Notes under the pieces: generated by a model
The model's input: only the letters and a program-made list of their open reading frames with translations
Told to the model about the DNA's origin: nothing
The model's database searches: none
Part shown: piece by piece, positions 7,479 to 15,802 of the stretch
Numbering within the stretch: the first letter of the stretch is position 1
How the letters are laid out: each line of letters opens with the position of its first letter
Position numbers and translations under genes: made by a program
Virus record (IMG/VR): IMGVR_UViG_3300036791_000379
Location: 1-64,000 of that record
DNA from: a virus
DNA length: 64,000 bases
Reading direction: 5' to 3' (one strand)

Positions 7479-8977
7479 TCGGCGGCCTCCCCTATCGGCA
7501 GTTCGCCTTGGGCGCGCCGCAACGGCGGCAGCTTTGGCACCTCTTGGATGAGCTTCATGCCAGCATGTTGTGGGTCGGTGACGCCGAGCAGATTTGGCTT
7601 CTGATAGACCTTGCATCCGGCGGCATGCGCCTGTTCAGTCAGGCGCGCGACCCAATCGAACGGCGGCGCAAATTCCGATATACGTCCGTCCGGCTGCTCG
7701 GTGGCGCTTTGCGAGCCGATGACGACGAAGTCGAACATCGAGAGATCGGAAAATTCGAGCGGTGCCAGCAGCGGCTCCAGCGACAGCCATCTCACCCGCA
7801 CGCCGCTGATCTTCCGGAACGCCTCTTCCGCGATCTTGACTCGATACTGCTCATCGACCGTGGTGCCGATCCACGCAGTTGCCGGCAGATCGAGCCCGAC
7901 GTAGCGCTGCGGGAATTTTGTCAGGAACAGGTACTCCCAGTCCGGGTTGCCGTGCGCAGCGGCAAACACTTTTGCAATCCATTCGTCCGGCACCCACTTG
8001 CCGAACAAATCACCCATCGACGACACAAAAACACGGCCGAGCCGGGGGTCATCTCTGACGGTCTCCGGCACACTGCTGTTGGCCGGCGCTTCCAGCCGAT
8101 AATCGTAGAAGGTTGGTGTGAAGCCGAACGGATAGAACGGCGCGAGATTCCTGTTCATCACCGCGCCTTCGCGCGCGTAGCAGTATTTGCAGTTGTGTAG
8201 GCAGCCGGTCACCGGATTCCATGTCCACGCCGCCCACGACACCTGATCGTTGGTTGCGTTGAACTTCGCCTTGCCCTTCGGCAACTTGTATTCCTTCGTC
8301 TGGCCGTCGTGGCTTCGCACGATGGTGGTTTTGTTGTTGGTGGCGACCACCTCGTTTTCGCTGACCACGGCCGACGCCGCTTCGGCCCGCTTCACCTGTT
8401 TGTAGGCGTCGTTCAGGCTAATGGTGCCAGCGACGACAGCGGCGGCGAGTGTCGGCGAGGACGCCTGAACCTTCTTGCCTTTGCTGACTGCGCCATGGCT
8501 GGTGCCCGTCGCTTTTGCGACTTGGCGGTTAACGCGGCCAGCGGAATTTTTCGGTTGGCCACGCGCGTGGCCACCCGATGTCCGATTTTTCCTTGCCTTT
8601 GCAGACCTTTGGTCACCGCCGCCTTTCGTCATCCGGGCCTTCGCCGCAGCTTCCAGCTCTGGCGCGATCTCCAGTCCGATCATCGCCTTCTGCCCGGCCG
8701 ACAGATCGCGTCGCCGCATATTGGCGCTGAGAATGTAGTTGATGATGTCCAGCTCATCGTAGGACTTCGGAAGATTGCGAAATTTCGGCTCCACGCTGCC
8801 GGCCTTGCACGCCTTCCACCGATTGATGCCATCGACGATGGTGTTGCCGTCCGCCGTCACGGCGATCGGCACATGCTGCCCGTTCACCTTGATGTCGGCG
8901 ACGAGCTGCTCGAACTCTTCGGCGCTGAGCGGCGGAAACTTCGCTGCGACGGGATGAATTTTAAGAGTGTTGGTCAT
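7475..8977 (-). CDS. ParB-like nuclease domain fused to DUF5131 (phage Gp37/Gp68 family)
   Basis: A 500-residue two-domain protein. Residues about 1-120 form a ParB/Srx-type domain, with the signature IVDGINRWKA at 47-56, followed by a basic linker (120-170) and helices. Residues about 240-490 are DUF5131: TWNPVTGC then HNCKYCYAR, giving Cys259, Cys263 and Cys266, a CX3CX2C cluster like that of radical-SAM enzymes. Strands such as FVSSMGDLFGKWVP and IGSQSA are typical of the family. DUF5131 proteins are often paired with TcmP proteins, and a TcmP-like gene lies two genes upstream. The reaction is not established. Confidence 0.87.
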   Translation of the reverse strand: MTNTLKIHPVAAKFPPLSAEEFEQLVADIKVNGQHVPIAVTADGNTIVDGINRWKACKAGSVEPKFRNLPKSYDELDIINYILSANMRRRDLSAGQKAMIGLEIAPELEAAAKARMTKGGGDQRSAKARKNRTSGGHARGQPKNSAGRVNRQVAKATGTSHGAVSKGKKVQASSPTLAAAVVAGTISLNDAYKQVKRAEAASAVVSENEVVATNNKTTIVRSHDGQTKEYKLPKGKAKFNATNDQVSWAAWTWNPVTGCLHNCKYCYAREGAVMNRNLAPFYPFGFTPTFYDYRLEAPANSSVPETVRDDPRLGRVFVSSMGDLFGKWVPDEWIAKVFAAAHGNPDWEYLFLTKFPQRYVGLDLPATAWIGTTVDEQYRVKIAEEAFRKISGVRVRWLSLEPLLAPLEFSDLSMFDFVVIGSQSATEQPDGRISEFAPPFDWVARLTEQAHAAGCKVYQKPNLLGVTDPQHAGMKLIQEVPKLPPLRRAQGELPIGEAAE

Positions 8978-9163
8978 TCAGTGGTTTCTCCCTTCTTCTT
9001 TCAAACACAAGGAGGCGAGACCCGCTCTCACATCAGCCAAGATTTCCAAGGCTTCCATCTGCGCCTCCGGCGGACCATCGAACGCGGCCGACCATTCCTC
9101 GATCGTGTCGTCGATGAACTTCTGCAGTTTCAGCAGCACTCGGCTAGGCACGTCATGAGTCAT
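8978..9163 (-). CDS. Small helical hypothetical protein
   Basis: 61 residues, largely helical and acidic (LLKLQKFIDDTIEEWSAAF). It is wedged between the DUF5131 fusion and the TcmP-like gene, abutting one and overlapping the other by 4 nt, so the three are almost certainly co-translated. It may be a partner subunit (inference). Confidence 0.75.
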   Translation of the reverse strand: MTHDVPSRVLLKLQKFIDDTIEEWSAAFDGPPEAQMEALEILADVRAGLASLCLKEEGRNH

Positions 9164-9924
9164 TTCAGGTCTCGCTCGATGATTTCGACCTTGCGCATTC
9201 GCCGCACGCCGTCAGCGATCCAGTTGCTGATGATGAGGACCCGAAAATGAAAACGTGGCGATTGCTTCACCAGCGAGGTGCGCGCCAGATAGCGCTTGGC
9301 CAACTTTCCGAGCCACCACATCGGCTCTCTCATGGGCACGTATTTCTGATGCTTGGCCCAAAACGGCGAATGAGCAGCGCTCTCGAACTGGTTCAGTGTG
9401 TGTTCGTTGAGCACGATGACAAAGTCGCTGCGCCGGACTCTCGTCGCGACCAAGCACATGGCATCTACGCCTTGGCCCTTCGGTCCGCAGGGATCGGACA
9501 GCCACAGGACATAGCCAAAACCTTCACGAAGGACGAAGTCGGCAACTTCCCTGTGACTGCCAAAAATGGTCGCAGCGGGGAATAGGCTTCGCAACGACGC
9601 GCGCTTTTCGCGATCCTCATCGCATAGGCACAGCGTCGTGTTATGACATTCGGACAACTCGGCAAGCAGCAGTGGTGTCGGGCGTGAAAGGTTGGTACCG
9701 AACAGGCAGCCCTGCTCCAGCTCGACGCCGAGTCCGTCGCCAGCATTGCCGTCGACGAGCACCATCTTGGTCTCGGGAAAGCTCTGGCGGAAAGCTCCGA
9801 CTTGAGCACCGACGATCTTGCCGACCATCCCCTGCTTGATCCACGAGTGATCGCTTTTGCCCGCGCCTTCACGGTCCCGATTGCGGCGACGGCGACGAAC
9901 AAGCTCGGGCGTAGGCTGCATCAC
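9160..9924 (-). CDS. Three-Cys-motif partner-like protein (TcmP-like)
   Basis: 254 residues. After a basic N-terminus, residues 25-63 (HSWIKQGMVGKIVGAQVG ... LVDGNAGDG) match the TcmP opening, including the Gly-rich loop that resembles a nucleotide- or SAM-binding motif. LSDPCGPKG at 141-149 corresponds to the DP-containing second motif. The C-terminal basic segment (FRVLIISNWIADGVRRMRK) is also family-like. TcmP proteins are named for pairing with CX3CX2C (DUF5131) proteins, which matches this locus. The start at 9924 overlaps the neighbouring stop by 4 nt. Confidence 0.7.
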   Translation of the reverse strand: MMQPTPELVRRRRRNRDREGAGKSDHSWIKQGMVGKIVGAQVGAFRQSFPETKMVLVDGNAGDGLGVELEQGCLFGTNLSRPTPLLLAELSECHNTTLCLCDEDREKRASLRSLFPAATIFGSHREVADFVLREGFGYVLWLSDPCGPKGQGVDAMCLVATRVRRSDFVIVLNEHTLNQFESAAHSPFWAKHQKYVPMREPMWWLGKLAKRYLARTSLVKQSPRFHFRVLIISNWIADGVRRMRKVEIIERDLK

Positions 9925-10886
9925 GCCACCCAATTCGGTTTGGGCATGCGGAACGGCTTGCTGTATTCCTGCGAAAGCCTCTCGGCGAAGATGGTGGCGA
10001 GCCGCCTGTAGCAGGGTGAGCGGTCGCGCTCGCTGATATTGCGGCCCTGCAGCCAGTCGCAGTAGGCGGCATTGGCGGACACCGACATCAGGCACTTGCG
10101 GAAGATTTCGGGAGATACAGCCACACGCCGATTGTTGGGCTCCAGCACCAGTGCGCGGTACAGGAACATGCACATGCTCAGATTGAGGCCGGACCACAGC
10201 CGATGATATTGGCGGTCATTGCCCCACGCGGTATGAGCAGCGCGGAGAAACACCATCATAAATCCGCGCTGCGTCTCCGTGAGCTGATCGAGCAGCGTAA
10301 CGGCCTGCTGACCCGACATTTGTGGCGTAGGTGCTCCAGAACCAAACCACGCCTTCAGTGCAACCGACATGCTCAACACGGGTGAATACTCAGCCCGGCG
10401 AACATTGGAATAGCCGAGAAAAGGACAGTCCTCGCGGAGCTGCTTCAGATGCGGATGATTCACCTCATAAGCGCGCAACATATCATCGGGCTTCAGCGCC
10501 ACGAGTCGGCTGTTGATGTTCTTGAAGTCTTCCGCCATCGCAGCCATTGAGTCGTAGACCTTCAGGCAGACGTCGGCGATGAACTCCTCCAGCCCGGACA
10601 TATTGCCGGCGTTGCGGCGCTGCTGCCCGTCAACCAGATAAACGATCAGCGGGTCCTGATCCTTCAGCACACCGAGATGAATCACGCCGCCGATCATGCC
10701 GCCGTTCTGTTTCAGGCCCTCGGCATATTCGATGACCTTCCGATTTTGCGCCTCGTCGCGCTGGAACGGCGGCAACACCCAATTGTTCATTTCCGCCAAC
10801 GTCAACAGCTTGGTCTCCATCTGCGTCACGGCAACGGAAGTGGATTCGGCTTGCCTAAGTGGAAATTGCATGATGTCTCCCTTCAT
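9921..10886 (-). CDS. DUF262/ParB-superfamily-like protein (DGQQR motif)
   Basis: 321 residues. LPPFQRDEAQN at about 38-48 and YLVDGQQRRNAG at 83-94 reproduce the FQR and DGQ(Q)R signatures of DUF262/GmrSD-N and related ParB-fold proteins, which hydrolyse nucleotides or cut DNA. The C-terminal part is helical and lacks the DUF1524 His-Asn nuclease domain of complete GmrSD proteins. It is the first gene of a four-gene run with the TcmP-like and ParB-DUF5131 genes. An AAGGAG box precedes the ATG; an in-frame ATG five codons later also has a good box. Confidence 0.75.
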   Translation of the reverse strand: MKGDIMQFPLRQAESTSVAVTQMETKLLTLAEMNNWVLPPFQRDEAQNRKVIEYAEGLKQNGGMIGGVIHLGVLKDQDPLIVYLVDGQQRRNAGNMSGLEEFIADVCLKVYDSMAAMAEDFKNINSRLVALKPDDMLRAYEVNHPHLKQLREDCPFLGYSNVRRAEYSPVLSMSVALKAWFGSGAPTPQMSGQQAVTLLDQLTETQRGFMMVFLRAAHTAWGNDRQYHRLWSGLNLSMCMFLYRALVLEPNNRRVAVSPEIFRKCLMSVSANAAYCDWLQGRNISERDRSPCYRRLATIFAERLSQEYSKPFRMPKPNWVA

Positions 10887-10916
10887 AACTTCTCCTTGAA
10901 GCCCCCTGTTTTCCTT

Positions 10917-11504
10917 TCAGTCGTTGCCGATCAGATGGAATCCGCTGCCGGATTTTCGCGCGCGCTCGGCGAGCTTCTGCTGGATTGAGTTGATGTCGAG
11001 CAGCGGCATCATGCTTTCGATCGGCTTCATGTTGTCGAGGAACGCAATCGCGGCATCGGACGTCAGGCCGTGCGCGATCACCTCGGTTTGTGCCCGCACG
11101 CTCTCGGCCTCGATCTGCACCCGCGTCGACTTCTCCATCGCGTCGATCTCGGCTTTAGCGACCCGGCGCAGCTCGTCGCGGCGCGCCCGATAGACGTCCT
11201 CGCTGCGCTGCAGCCACGAGAAAGTGATCCTCGGGTGAAATTCGTCCGGGATGCCCAGCTCCTTGGCCTTCGCCATGATCTTTTCACTGGCCTCGTGCGC
11301 CGCCTGCTGCGCCGCCTCCTGTGCCGCGCGCCAGACCTCGTTGTTGGCGAACGCATGCAGCTTCGACACCGACGACTCGAACTCGGCCAGCATCGAAGCC
11401 GAGCGCTGCTCGGCCGCCGTCTTCGCCACCTTCTCGCGCTGCTTGATCAGCCTGATCAGGTCCTCGCGCTCGCCCTTGGTCATGATACGGGTGACTTCGT
11501 TCAT
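10917..11504 (-). CDS. Coiled-coil hypothetical protein
   Basis: 195 residues, almost entirely helical, with long Ala/Glu/Lys/Arg heptads (AAQEAAQQAAHEASEKIMAK and RARRDELRRVAKAEIDAMEK). Such proteins in phage early operons are often scaffolds or single-strand DNA helpers, but no family is recognised here. Confidence 0.75.
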   Translation of the reverse strand: MNEVTRIMTKGEREDLIRLIKQREKVAKTAAEQRSASMLAEFESSVSKLHAFANNEVWRAAQEAAQQAAHEASEKIMAKAKELGIPDEFHPRITFSWLQRSEDVYRARRDELRRVAKAEIDAMEKSTRVQIEAESVRAQTEVIAHGLTSDAAIAFLDNMKPIESMMPLLDINSIQQKLAERARKSGSGFHLIGND

Positions 11505-11755
11505 TGCTGCGGCCTCCGATCGGTCTCGATCTCGTCGAGGATCACCGGCACCATCAGCTCCGCACCCTCGACCACGAGCTGGGCGGCGCGCTCACGTAGC
11601 GGCGGGATGTGGCCGGCGATGAAGACGGCGAGCAGCTGCGCCAGCACGGCTCCGACAACCTCGAACTCCCGGTCCTGCAGCATCGGTGCGATCTGTTTAG
11701 CCAGATCGGTGGCCTCGAACGTCGCCGCCAAGCAGGTCTCCTCCATGTTGGTCAT
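11501..11755 (-). CDS. Hypothetical protein
   Basis: 84 residues, helical with a hydrophobic centre (VVGAVLAQLLAVFIAGHIPP) that could be a buried helix or a weak membrane segment. The ATG at 11755 has a GAGAGGA box. It overlaps the next gene by 4 nt. Confidence 0.7.
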   Translation of the reverse strand: MTNMEETCLAATFEATDLAKQIAPMLQDREFEVVGAVLAQLLAVFIAGHIPPLRERAAQLVVEGAELMVPVILDEIETDRRPQQ

Positions 11756-11900
11756 CGCGCATTCCTCTCGGTCGATAGTGTTCGAGGCAGTTGATGCGCC
11801 GCGCGTGCATCTGGGCGCGCGTGCATTGCGGTTCATGGAGAGCGAGACACACGGTGCGATCGAGCCGCTGATCGCACAGCCAGCAGACGCGGCGCGACAA
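11697..11900 (-). CDS. Possible small Cys-rich zinc-finger protein (TTG start)
   Basis: 67 residues if the TTG at 11900 is used. The opening CWLCDQRL followed by CLALHEPQC and INCLEHY gives spaced Cys/His residues like a zinc ribbon. It is the only sensible reading of the 177-nt space between its neighbours, but the start codon and ribosome site are weak and it overlaps the next gene by 59 nt. Confidence 0.4.
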   Translation of the reverse strand: MSRRVCWLCDQRLDRTVCLALHEPQCTRAQMHARRINCLEHYRPRGMRDDQHGGDLLGGDVRGHRSG

Positions 11901-11932
11901 ATAGCGCCGCTGCAGCCGTGTCAGCTTGCTGA

Positions 11933-12205
11933 TCAGAATTTGAACTCGTCGTCGGTCTTCGGCGCGAAGGCGTCCTCGATGTAGGCCGCCATCTGCTTCA
12001 CTTCGCTGATGATCTTGGCAGCCTGCTCTTCGGTGTGCGGGTAGGCCGCCAGATTCCTGATCTGCCGGGCCTTGCCCTTCAGCGCGTTGATGCGCTTCAG
12101 CGCCAGCCGCACGAATTTGTCCTCGCGCGCCTCATTCTCCGGGACTGGCGTTCGCGGTGCCCGCTGCTTCCCGTTGCTGCTCGTCGTCGTGCCCGTGCTC
12201 GTCAT
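11933..12205 (-). CDS. Small basic helical hypothetical protein
   Basis: 90 residues. A disordered N-terminus (TSTGTTTSSNGKQRAP) leads to a helical domain (KFVRLALKRINALKGKARQI). It begins 74 nt inside the preceding gene in another frame. Function unknown. Confidence 0.7.
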   Translation of the reverse strand: MTSTGTTTSSNGKQRAPRTPVPENEAREDKFVRLALKRINALKGKARQIRNLAAYPHTEEQAAKIISEVKQMAAYIEDAFAPKTDDEFKF

Positions 12206-12449
12206 CGTTGGCCTCCTTGGTTGATTTCTTTTTTCGCCGTGGCTTGCTCGCCAGCAAAGCGCGACCGGCCGACGTCAGCTCGAACCGCAGATGGCCGAAC
12301 GAACCGGTCGGGATTGCCTGCAGATGGCCGTCGCGGATCATCAGGTTGCGCATGTACTTGGTCGGCACCCGCTGGCCCATCACGCTGTTCTGCTCGCGCG
12401 AATGATCGTCGAACCAGCGCATGGCCGTCAGTCGTCGGTGCGTGATCAT
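12132..12449 (-). CDS. Hypothetical winged-helix-like protein
   Basis: 105 residues. Residues about 10-70 (KYMRNLMIRDGHLQAI and FELTSAGRALLAS) look like a degenerate winged helix, a pattern also seen at the C-terminus of the RepA-like protein. The tail is highly charged and rich in His/Asp. Probably DNA-binding (inference). Confidence 0.65.
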   Translation of the reverse strand: MITHRRLTAMRWFDDHSREQNSVMGQRVPTKYMRNLMIRDGHLQAIPTGSFGHLRFELTSAGRALLASKPRRKKKSTKEANDDEHGHDDEQQREAAGTANASPGE

Positions 12450-12787
12450 TCGGCGGCCTCCGCTTTGCTCGCGCGCATTCGCGATTCAGCGTTCTCGACG
12501 GCGCGCAGGGCAACATCGATTTTGTCTCTCACGGCTTCCAGCGCCACGCGCGCCGCCCAGATGGTGCTTCGGGCCTTCCAAAGATCGTAGGGGGACGGAT
12601 AGGGCGCAGGAGGCGGCAAGTCCTCCAGCGGCGCTGCAGTAACGTCCGAAGCGCGCTGCCCGGTATTGATCTCGGCGACGCGCCCGGCGTTGATCTGGAA
12701 ACACGCCGCGATGTCGCTCTGGTCGTCGTGGCGAGCCAGCATCCCCTTGATCAGCGGGATCATCCAATCTTCTAGTGGCTTTGCCAT
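12446..12787 (-). CDS. HTH-containing hypothetical protein
   Basis: 113 residues. DIAACFQINAGRVAEINTG at about 25-43 reads as a helix-turn-helix of the type found in many small alphaproteobacterial phage proteins. A Pro-rich linker (LEDLPPPAPYPSPYDLW) joins it to a C-terminal coiled coil. Likely a DNA-binding regulator or adaptor. Confidence 0.75.
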   Translation of the reverse strand: MAKPLEDWMIPLIKGMLARHDDQSDIAACFQINAGRVAEINTGQRASDVTAAPLEDLPPPAPYPSPYDLWKARSTIWAARVALEAVRDKIDVALRAVENAESRMRASKAEAAE

Positions 12788-13078
12788 TTACTCTTCCCAA
12801 TCATCAGCAACCATGTCTTCGTATTCGTCGATGAACTTGTCGATCGGCCTCACCACCAGCTCGGGCGCGTTGTACTCTTTGGCCGCGTCCATCGTGGCCC
12901 AATAGACCGTGCCGTTGTGAATCACGTACTGACTCGGATAGCCGCCATGGCAGTCGAGCCGCGTCTCGTCGATTATGTCGATCAGCACAGCGACCTTGGC
13001 TTCGTCTGAAAGCGTCAACCAGCCACGTTGCGTTGCTGACGCCTCGTGATCCACGTTTGTTGCGTGACCCGCCATCAT
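12788..13078 (-). CDS. Hypothetical protein
   Basis: 96 residues. The middle contains a beta pattern (QYVIHNGTVYWATMD) and the end is strongly acidic (DKFIDEYEDMVADDWEE). It overlaps the MT-A70 gene by 4 nt and directly abuts the next gene. Function unknown. Confidence 0.75.
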   Translation of the reverse strand: MMAGHATNVDHEASATQRGWLTLSDEAKVAVLIDIIDETRLDCHGGYPSQYVIHNGTVYWATMDAAKEYNAPELVVRPIDKFIDEYEDMVADDWEE

Positions 13079-14082
13079 TCGGCCGCCTCCTGTGCTTCAT
13101 CGCCCCACGCATCCCAACCCGCTCGCGCAGGACCGCGCCGGTTCAGTTCGATCTTCGGCACGTTCGGGAAGTAAGCCTCGATCATCTCGCAGATCGCGTC
13201 CGGCTTTTCCGAGTGCCGGCCGACCACCATCTCGATGACGCTGTCCCATTGCTCGCCCTGCGCCGGGCACGGCACGTCGCCGCGAACGCCGAGCAGCAGA
13301 TGTTCGTGGCGGTTTCGATTCCAGTAGCCGGTGATGATGCGGTCCTTGTGCAGCTCAAAGTTCGTCTTGTAGCCGAAGCCCCACACCGCCATGACCAGCG
13401 CGGCGTGCATCAGCATCGGCGCGGTCGCGCACAGGAACAGCACGCAGTCGTCGGCTGCGATCGACGGCACGTCGCGCGCCGCGATCACCTCGGTGCAGCT
13501 GGTCGGATAATGATTGTCGGCGGCGCGATCCATCCCGGTCAGGCGCGACCACGGCTCGAACCGCCATTCCGGATCGGCGAGGATCACGCCGTACTTTTTC
13601 TCCGGGAGCGCCACGATCTTGGTGGCCAGTGCGATCTCGCGCTCGGCTCGGCGCTCTTTCTTCTCTTCGGTGCTGGTGCCGTCCATCGCGGACCACGCCT
13701 TGCTCACCGCCGCCTCGTTTTTCGCCTCGAATGTCTCCTCGTCCATGTCCGCCAGCTTCATCCAGCGCGAGGATTCGGTCTTGCTGATGCCGAGATCGGC
13801 GAGCTTTGGCTCAACGGGAGTAGCGGCACGCGACCCCCGTAGATTTTGCTTGTTGCGTCCGGTGTGCCGCTCGCCGCTCTTCGCCATCTGGCGCAGCAGC
13901 TGGCCGGCTCGGCGTTCGGCCCGCTTGCGGATTTTTGTGGCGCGCTCGATCAGCTGCCTGTCCTTGGCCTGCTTGGCGTAGGCTTGGGCAGCCACCGCGA
14001 CGTCGCGGATTTGCTTGACGTCGTCGATCCGCGTCGCTTCCGCGAGAGCCTTGCAGGCGGCGTCGTAGCGGATCAGCTTCAT
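13075..14082 (-). CDS. MT-A70 family N6-adenine DNA methyltransferase
   Basis: 335 residues. The N-terminal 150 residues are helical and basic (DRQLIERATKIRKRAERRAG), with a ParB-like or HTH-like part (LADLGISKTESSRWMKLA). The C-terminal domain is MT-A70: VILADPEWRFEPWS carries the catalytic DPEW motif at 170-173 (a DPPW variant), followed by LFLCATAPML, and GYKTNFELHKDRIITGYW resembles the family. It most likely methylates adenine in phage DNA, perhaps to evade host restriction (inference). It is the first gene of the long left minus-strand operon. Confidence 0.88.
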   Translation of the reverse strand: MKLIRYDAACKALAEATRIDDVKQIRDVAVAAQAYAKQAKDRQLIERATKIRKRAERRAGQLLRQMAKSGERHTGRNKQNLRGSRAATPVEPKLADLGISKTESSRWMKLADMDEETFEAKNEAAVSKAWSAMDGTSTEEKKERRAEREIALATKIVALPEKKYGVILADPEWRFEPWSRLTGMDRAADNHYPTSCTEVIAARDVPSIAADDCVLFLCATAPMLMHAALVMAVWGFGYKTNFELHKDRIITGYWNRNRHEHLLLGVRGDVPCPAQGEQWDSVIEMVVGRHSEKPDAICEMIEAYFPNVPKIELNRRGPARAGWDAWGDEAQEAAE

Positions 14083-14180
14083 CGGGTCAGCTCCGATGCT
14101 TGATCTAAATCAACAGGCAGATCGCCGTACCGTGGCGGCAATGGCCGGCTGGCTCGGCGGCAGCGAACGGGGCGACGCTG

Positions 14181-14576
14181 ATGGACGCGCTTGAACGACG
14201 CCACCGCCAATCGGCGGTGGTCTCCAAAATGATGCTGATCTGCTTGCGCTCGTTGCACCGCGAGTATTCCCGCAAGAACGTCGCGGCGCTGTTTCCCGAT
14301 CTGCTGGTCGCGTGGGCCGTCATTGCCGATGACGATCGCGGCTTGTCGCCGGTCTCGATCAGCAGGCTGGCCCGGCTGACCGGCATTCCGCGCGCCAATG
14401 TGCGACGCACGATCGAGCCGCTGGTCCGGCAAGGTCTGGTGATCCGGAAAGACGGCGGCATCGCCCGCAACCGCAGCTATGCCGGAGCGCGGATCGAGGC
14501 GACCTACTTCAAACGCTTGAAGCGAACGATCATCACGGCGGGGAAACTTTTGCAGCAGCTCGACGCGAACGGTTGA
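14181..14576 (+). CDS. Winged-helix transcriptional regulator
   Basis: 131 residues. Residues 50-95 (VSISRLARLTGIPRANVRRTIEPLVRQGLVIR) form a MarR/GntR-type winged helix, with a wing in KDGGIARN. It is transcribed divergently from the methyltransferase operon. No strong ribosome-binding box was seen, and a start at an internal ATG (about residue 17) is possible. Confidence 0.8.
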   Translation: MDALERRHRQSAVVSKMMLICLRSLHREYSRKNVAALFPDLLVAWAVIADDDRGLSPVSISRLARLTGIPRANVRRTIEPLVRQGLVIRKDGGIARNRSYAGARIEATYFKRLKRTIITAGKLLQQLDANG

Positions 14577-14674
14577 TGCTGACGTCTCGTCGTACTGGCC
14601 ACTTTGGCCATGGCCACTTTGGCCAGTGGCTCGAAAACGAACATGGGTGGTCGCGCTGATGCACACCAACATCA

Positions 14675-15121
14675 TCACTGCACCTCGAAATTCGAGCGCA
14701 GGATTCCTAATTGTTTAAGAGTCGCAACGGCATCGTCGAGGGAGGTCGTGCAAAGATAAGCGAAGCCGCAGGCAACAAGGTGCGCTGCAACTTGCGATTG
14801 TTCATCCGACAGGCGTCCTGTCCTGAATCTTTTCAGCTCCAGCCAGAACACGCGGCAGCCGGGACCGACGAAAATGAAGTCGGGCCAGCCGGGCATCACG
14901 CCCATTCGCTTCAGCCGCTGACCGGCGAGCGAGTAGCGTTTTCCGTTGGCGTTGAACTGGTGTTCGCGCTCCTCGCCGAGTGGAAGATGCGTGAATTTCC
15001 ACTCCGGCCTGATCCAGCGCTTGATGATGTCGGCGAGAGTGGCGTGCAGCTCGAACTCAAGCGGCGGCGGTGGCGCGATCCCGCGCTGACGACGACCCTT
15101 GAACAGCGACAGCTGCCTCAC
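14675..15121 (-). CDS. VRR-NUC domain nuclease
   Basis: 148 residues. GVMPGWPDFIFV with Asp81, then FWLELKR with Glu95 and Lys97, and SDEQ with Gln108 give the complete D-ExK-Q active site of VRR-NUC nucleases. In phages these small nucleases act in recombination or Holliday-junction processing. It sits next to the exonuclease/annealing genes on the other strand. Confidence 0.88.
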   Translation of the reverse strand: MRQLSLFKGRRQRGIAPPPPLEFELHATLADIIKRWIRPEWKFTHLPLGEEREHQFNANGKRYSLAGQRLKRMGVMPGWPDFIFVGPGCRVFWLELKRFRTGRLSDEQSQVAAHLVACGFAYLCTTSLDDAVATLKQLGILRSNFEVQ

Positions 15122-15171
15122 TGCGAAGCCTCCCCAGAACCCCTGCCCGCAGTCTCGTTGTCATAAAACTG

Positions 15172-15411
15172 TCACGCTGCCTTTCGCGACGCTCTCAGCG
15201 CCGACGTGAAACCCCACAACTCGATCGGTGCAAAAAACCCCTTATCCGCAAGGGCTTCCTTCATGATGAAGTAGTGCTCGGCCGGGAAACGGCGGCGACG
15301 AACCGAGTTGCTGACCGCGTTGGAGCCATAGAGATTGCGGGTGAGACGGCCGACAGCAGTCGGCCCTCCGAGCACATCGACGACGCTTTGATGATCCCAC
15401 AACGGTGTCAT
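15172..15411 (-). CDS. Cro/CI-like repressor
   Basis: 79 residues. DVLGGPTAVGRLTRN then NAVSNSVRRRRFPAEHYFIM is a typical small phage Cro-like helix-turn-helix. The ATG at 15411 is chosen because upstream in-frame codons run into the repeated decamer region and look like an artefact. It faces the recombination operon across a repeat-rich control region that probably holds its operators. Confidence 0.82.
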   Translation of the reverse strand: MTPLWDHQSVVDVLGGPTAVGRLTRNLYGSNAVSNSVRRRRFPAEHYFIMKEALADKGFFAPIELWGFTSALRASRKAA

Positions 15412-15802
15412 GACAGCGCCGACTACGAACCCAAAAATGCTTTTCGTCAAACTGACATAAATTGTGATCGACCTCCCCTGAAGTAGCACATTCCTGCACA
15501 TTCCCGCACAATTTCTGATCCGGAGAACTGCACATTTCTGCACATTCCTGCACAACGTCTCACATTCCCGTGAGCGCCGGAATTAGCCAGTCATTGGAAT
15601 GTCATCTTGCAATAGCCCGGAAACGGGAGTTGAAATAATCGACGTCACACAGAACGTGTGGAACGCGGCAAGACCGACCAGCGCAGTGCGGTTGCGATTT
15701 TGGAATTAGGCCCCGTTCAACCTTGCGGCGAAGACGGGCGTCCCCCGAAAAAGCAGCTTTCTCGAACCTTTGCTAGTCCAAAAAGCAAGGGGAGTGAATC
15801 TT
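15412..15802. promoter_or_regulatory. Divergent control region with clustered decamer repeats
   Basis: No gene is evident. On the minus strand the decamer GGAATGTGCA and close variants occur in two clusters of about three tandem copies (about 15486-15512 and 15530-15563), with another GGAATGT at about 15595. The tandem 9-10 nt spacing, which puts sites about one helical turn apart on the same face, suggests cooperative binding by the Cro-like protein; replication iterons are another possibility. No convincing sigma70 promoter could be fixed by eye. Confidence 0.6.

Noticed and set aside
14079-14678. A 199-aa minus-strand frame
   Set aside because: It is antisense to the winged-helix gene at 14181-14576, which has a recognisable domain.
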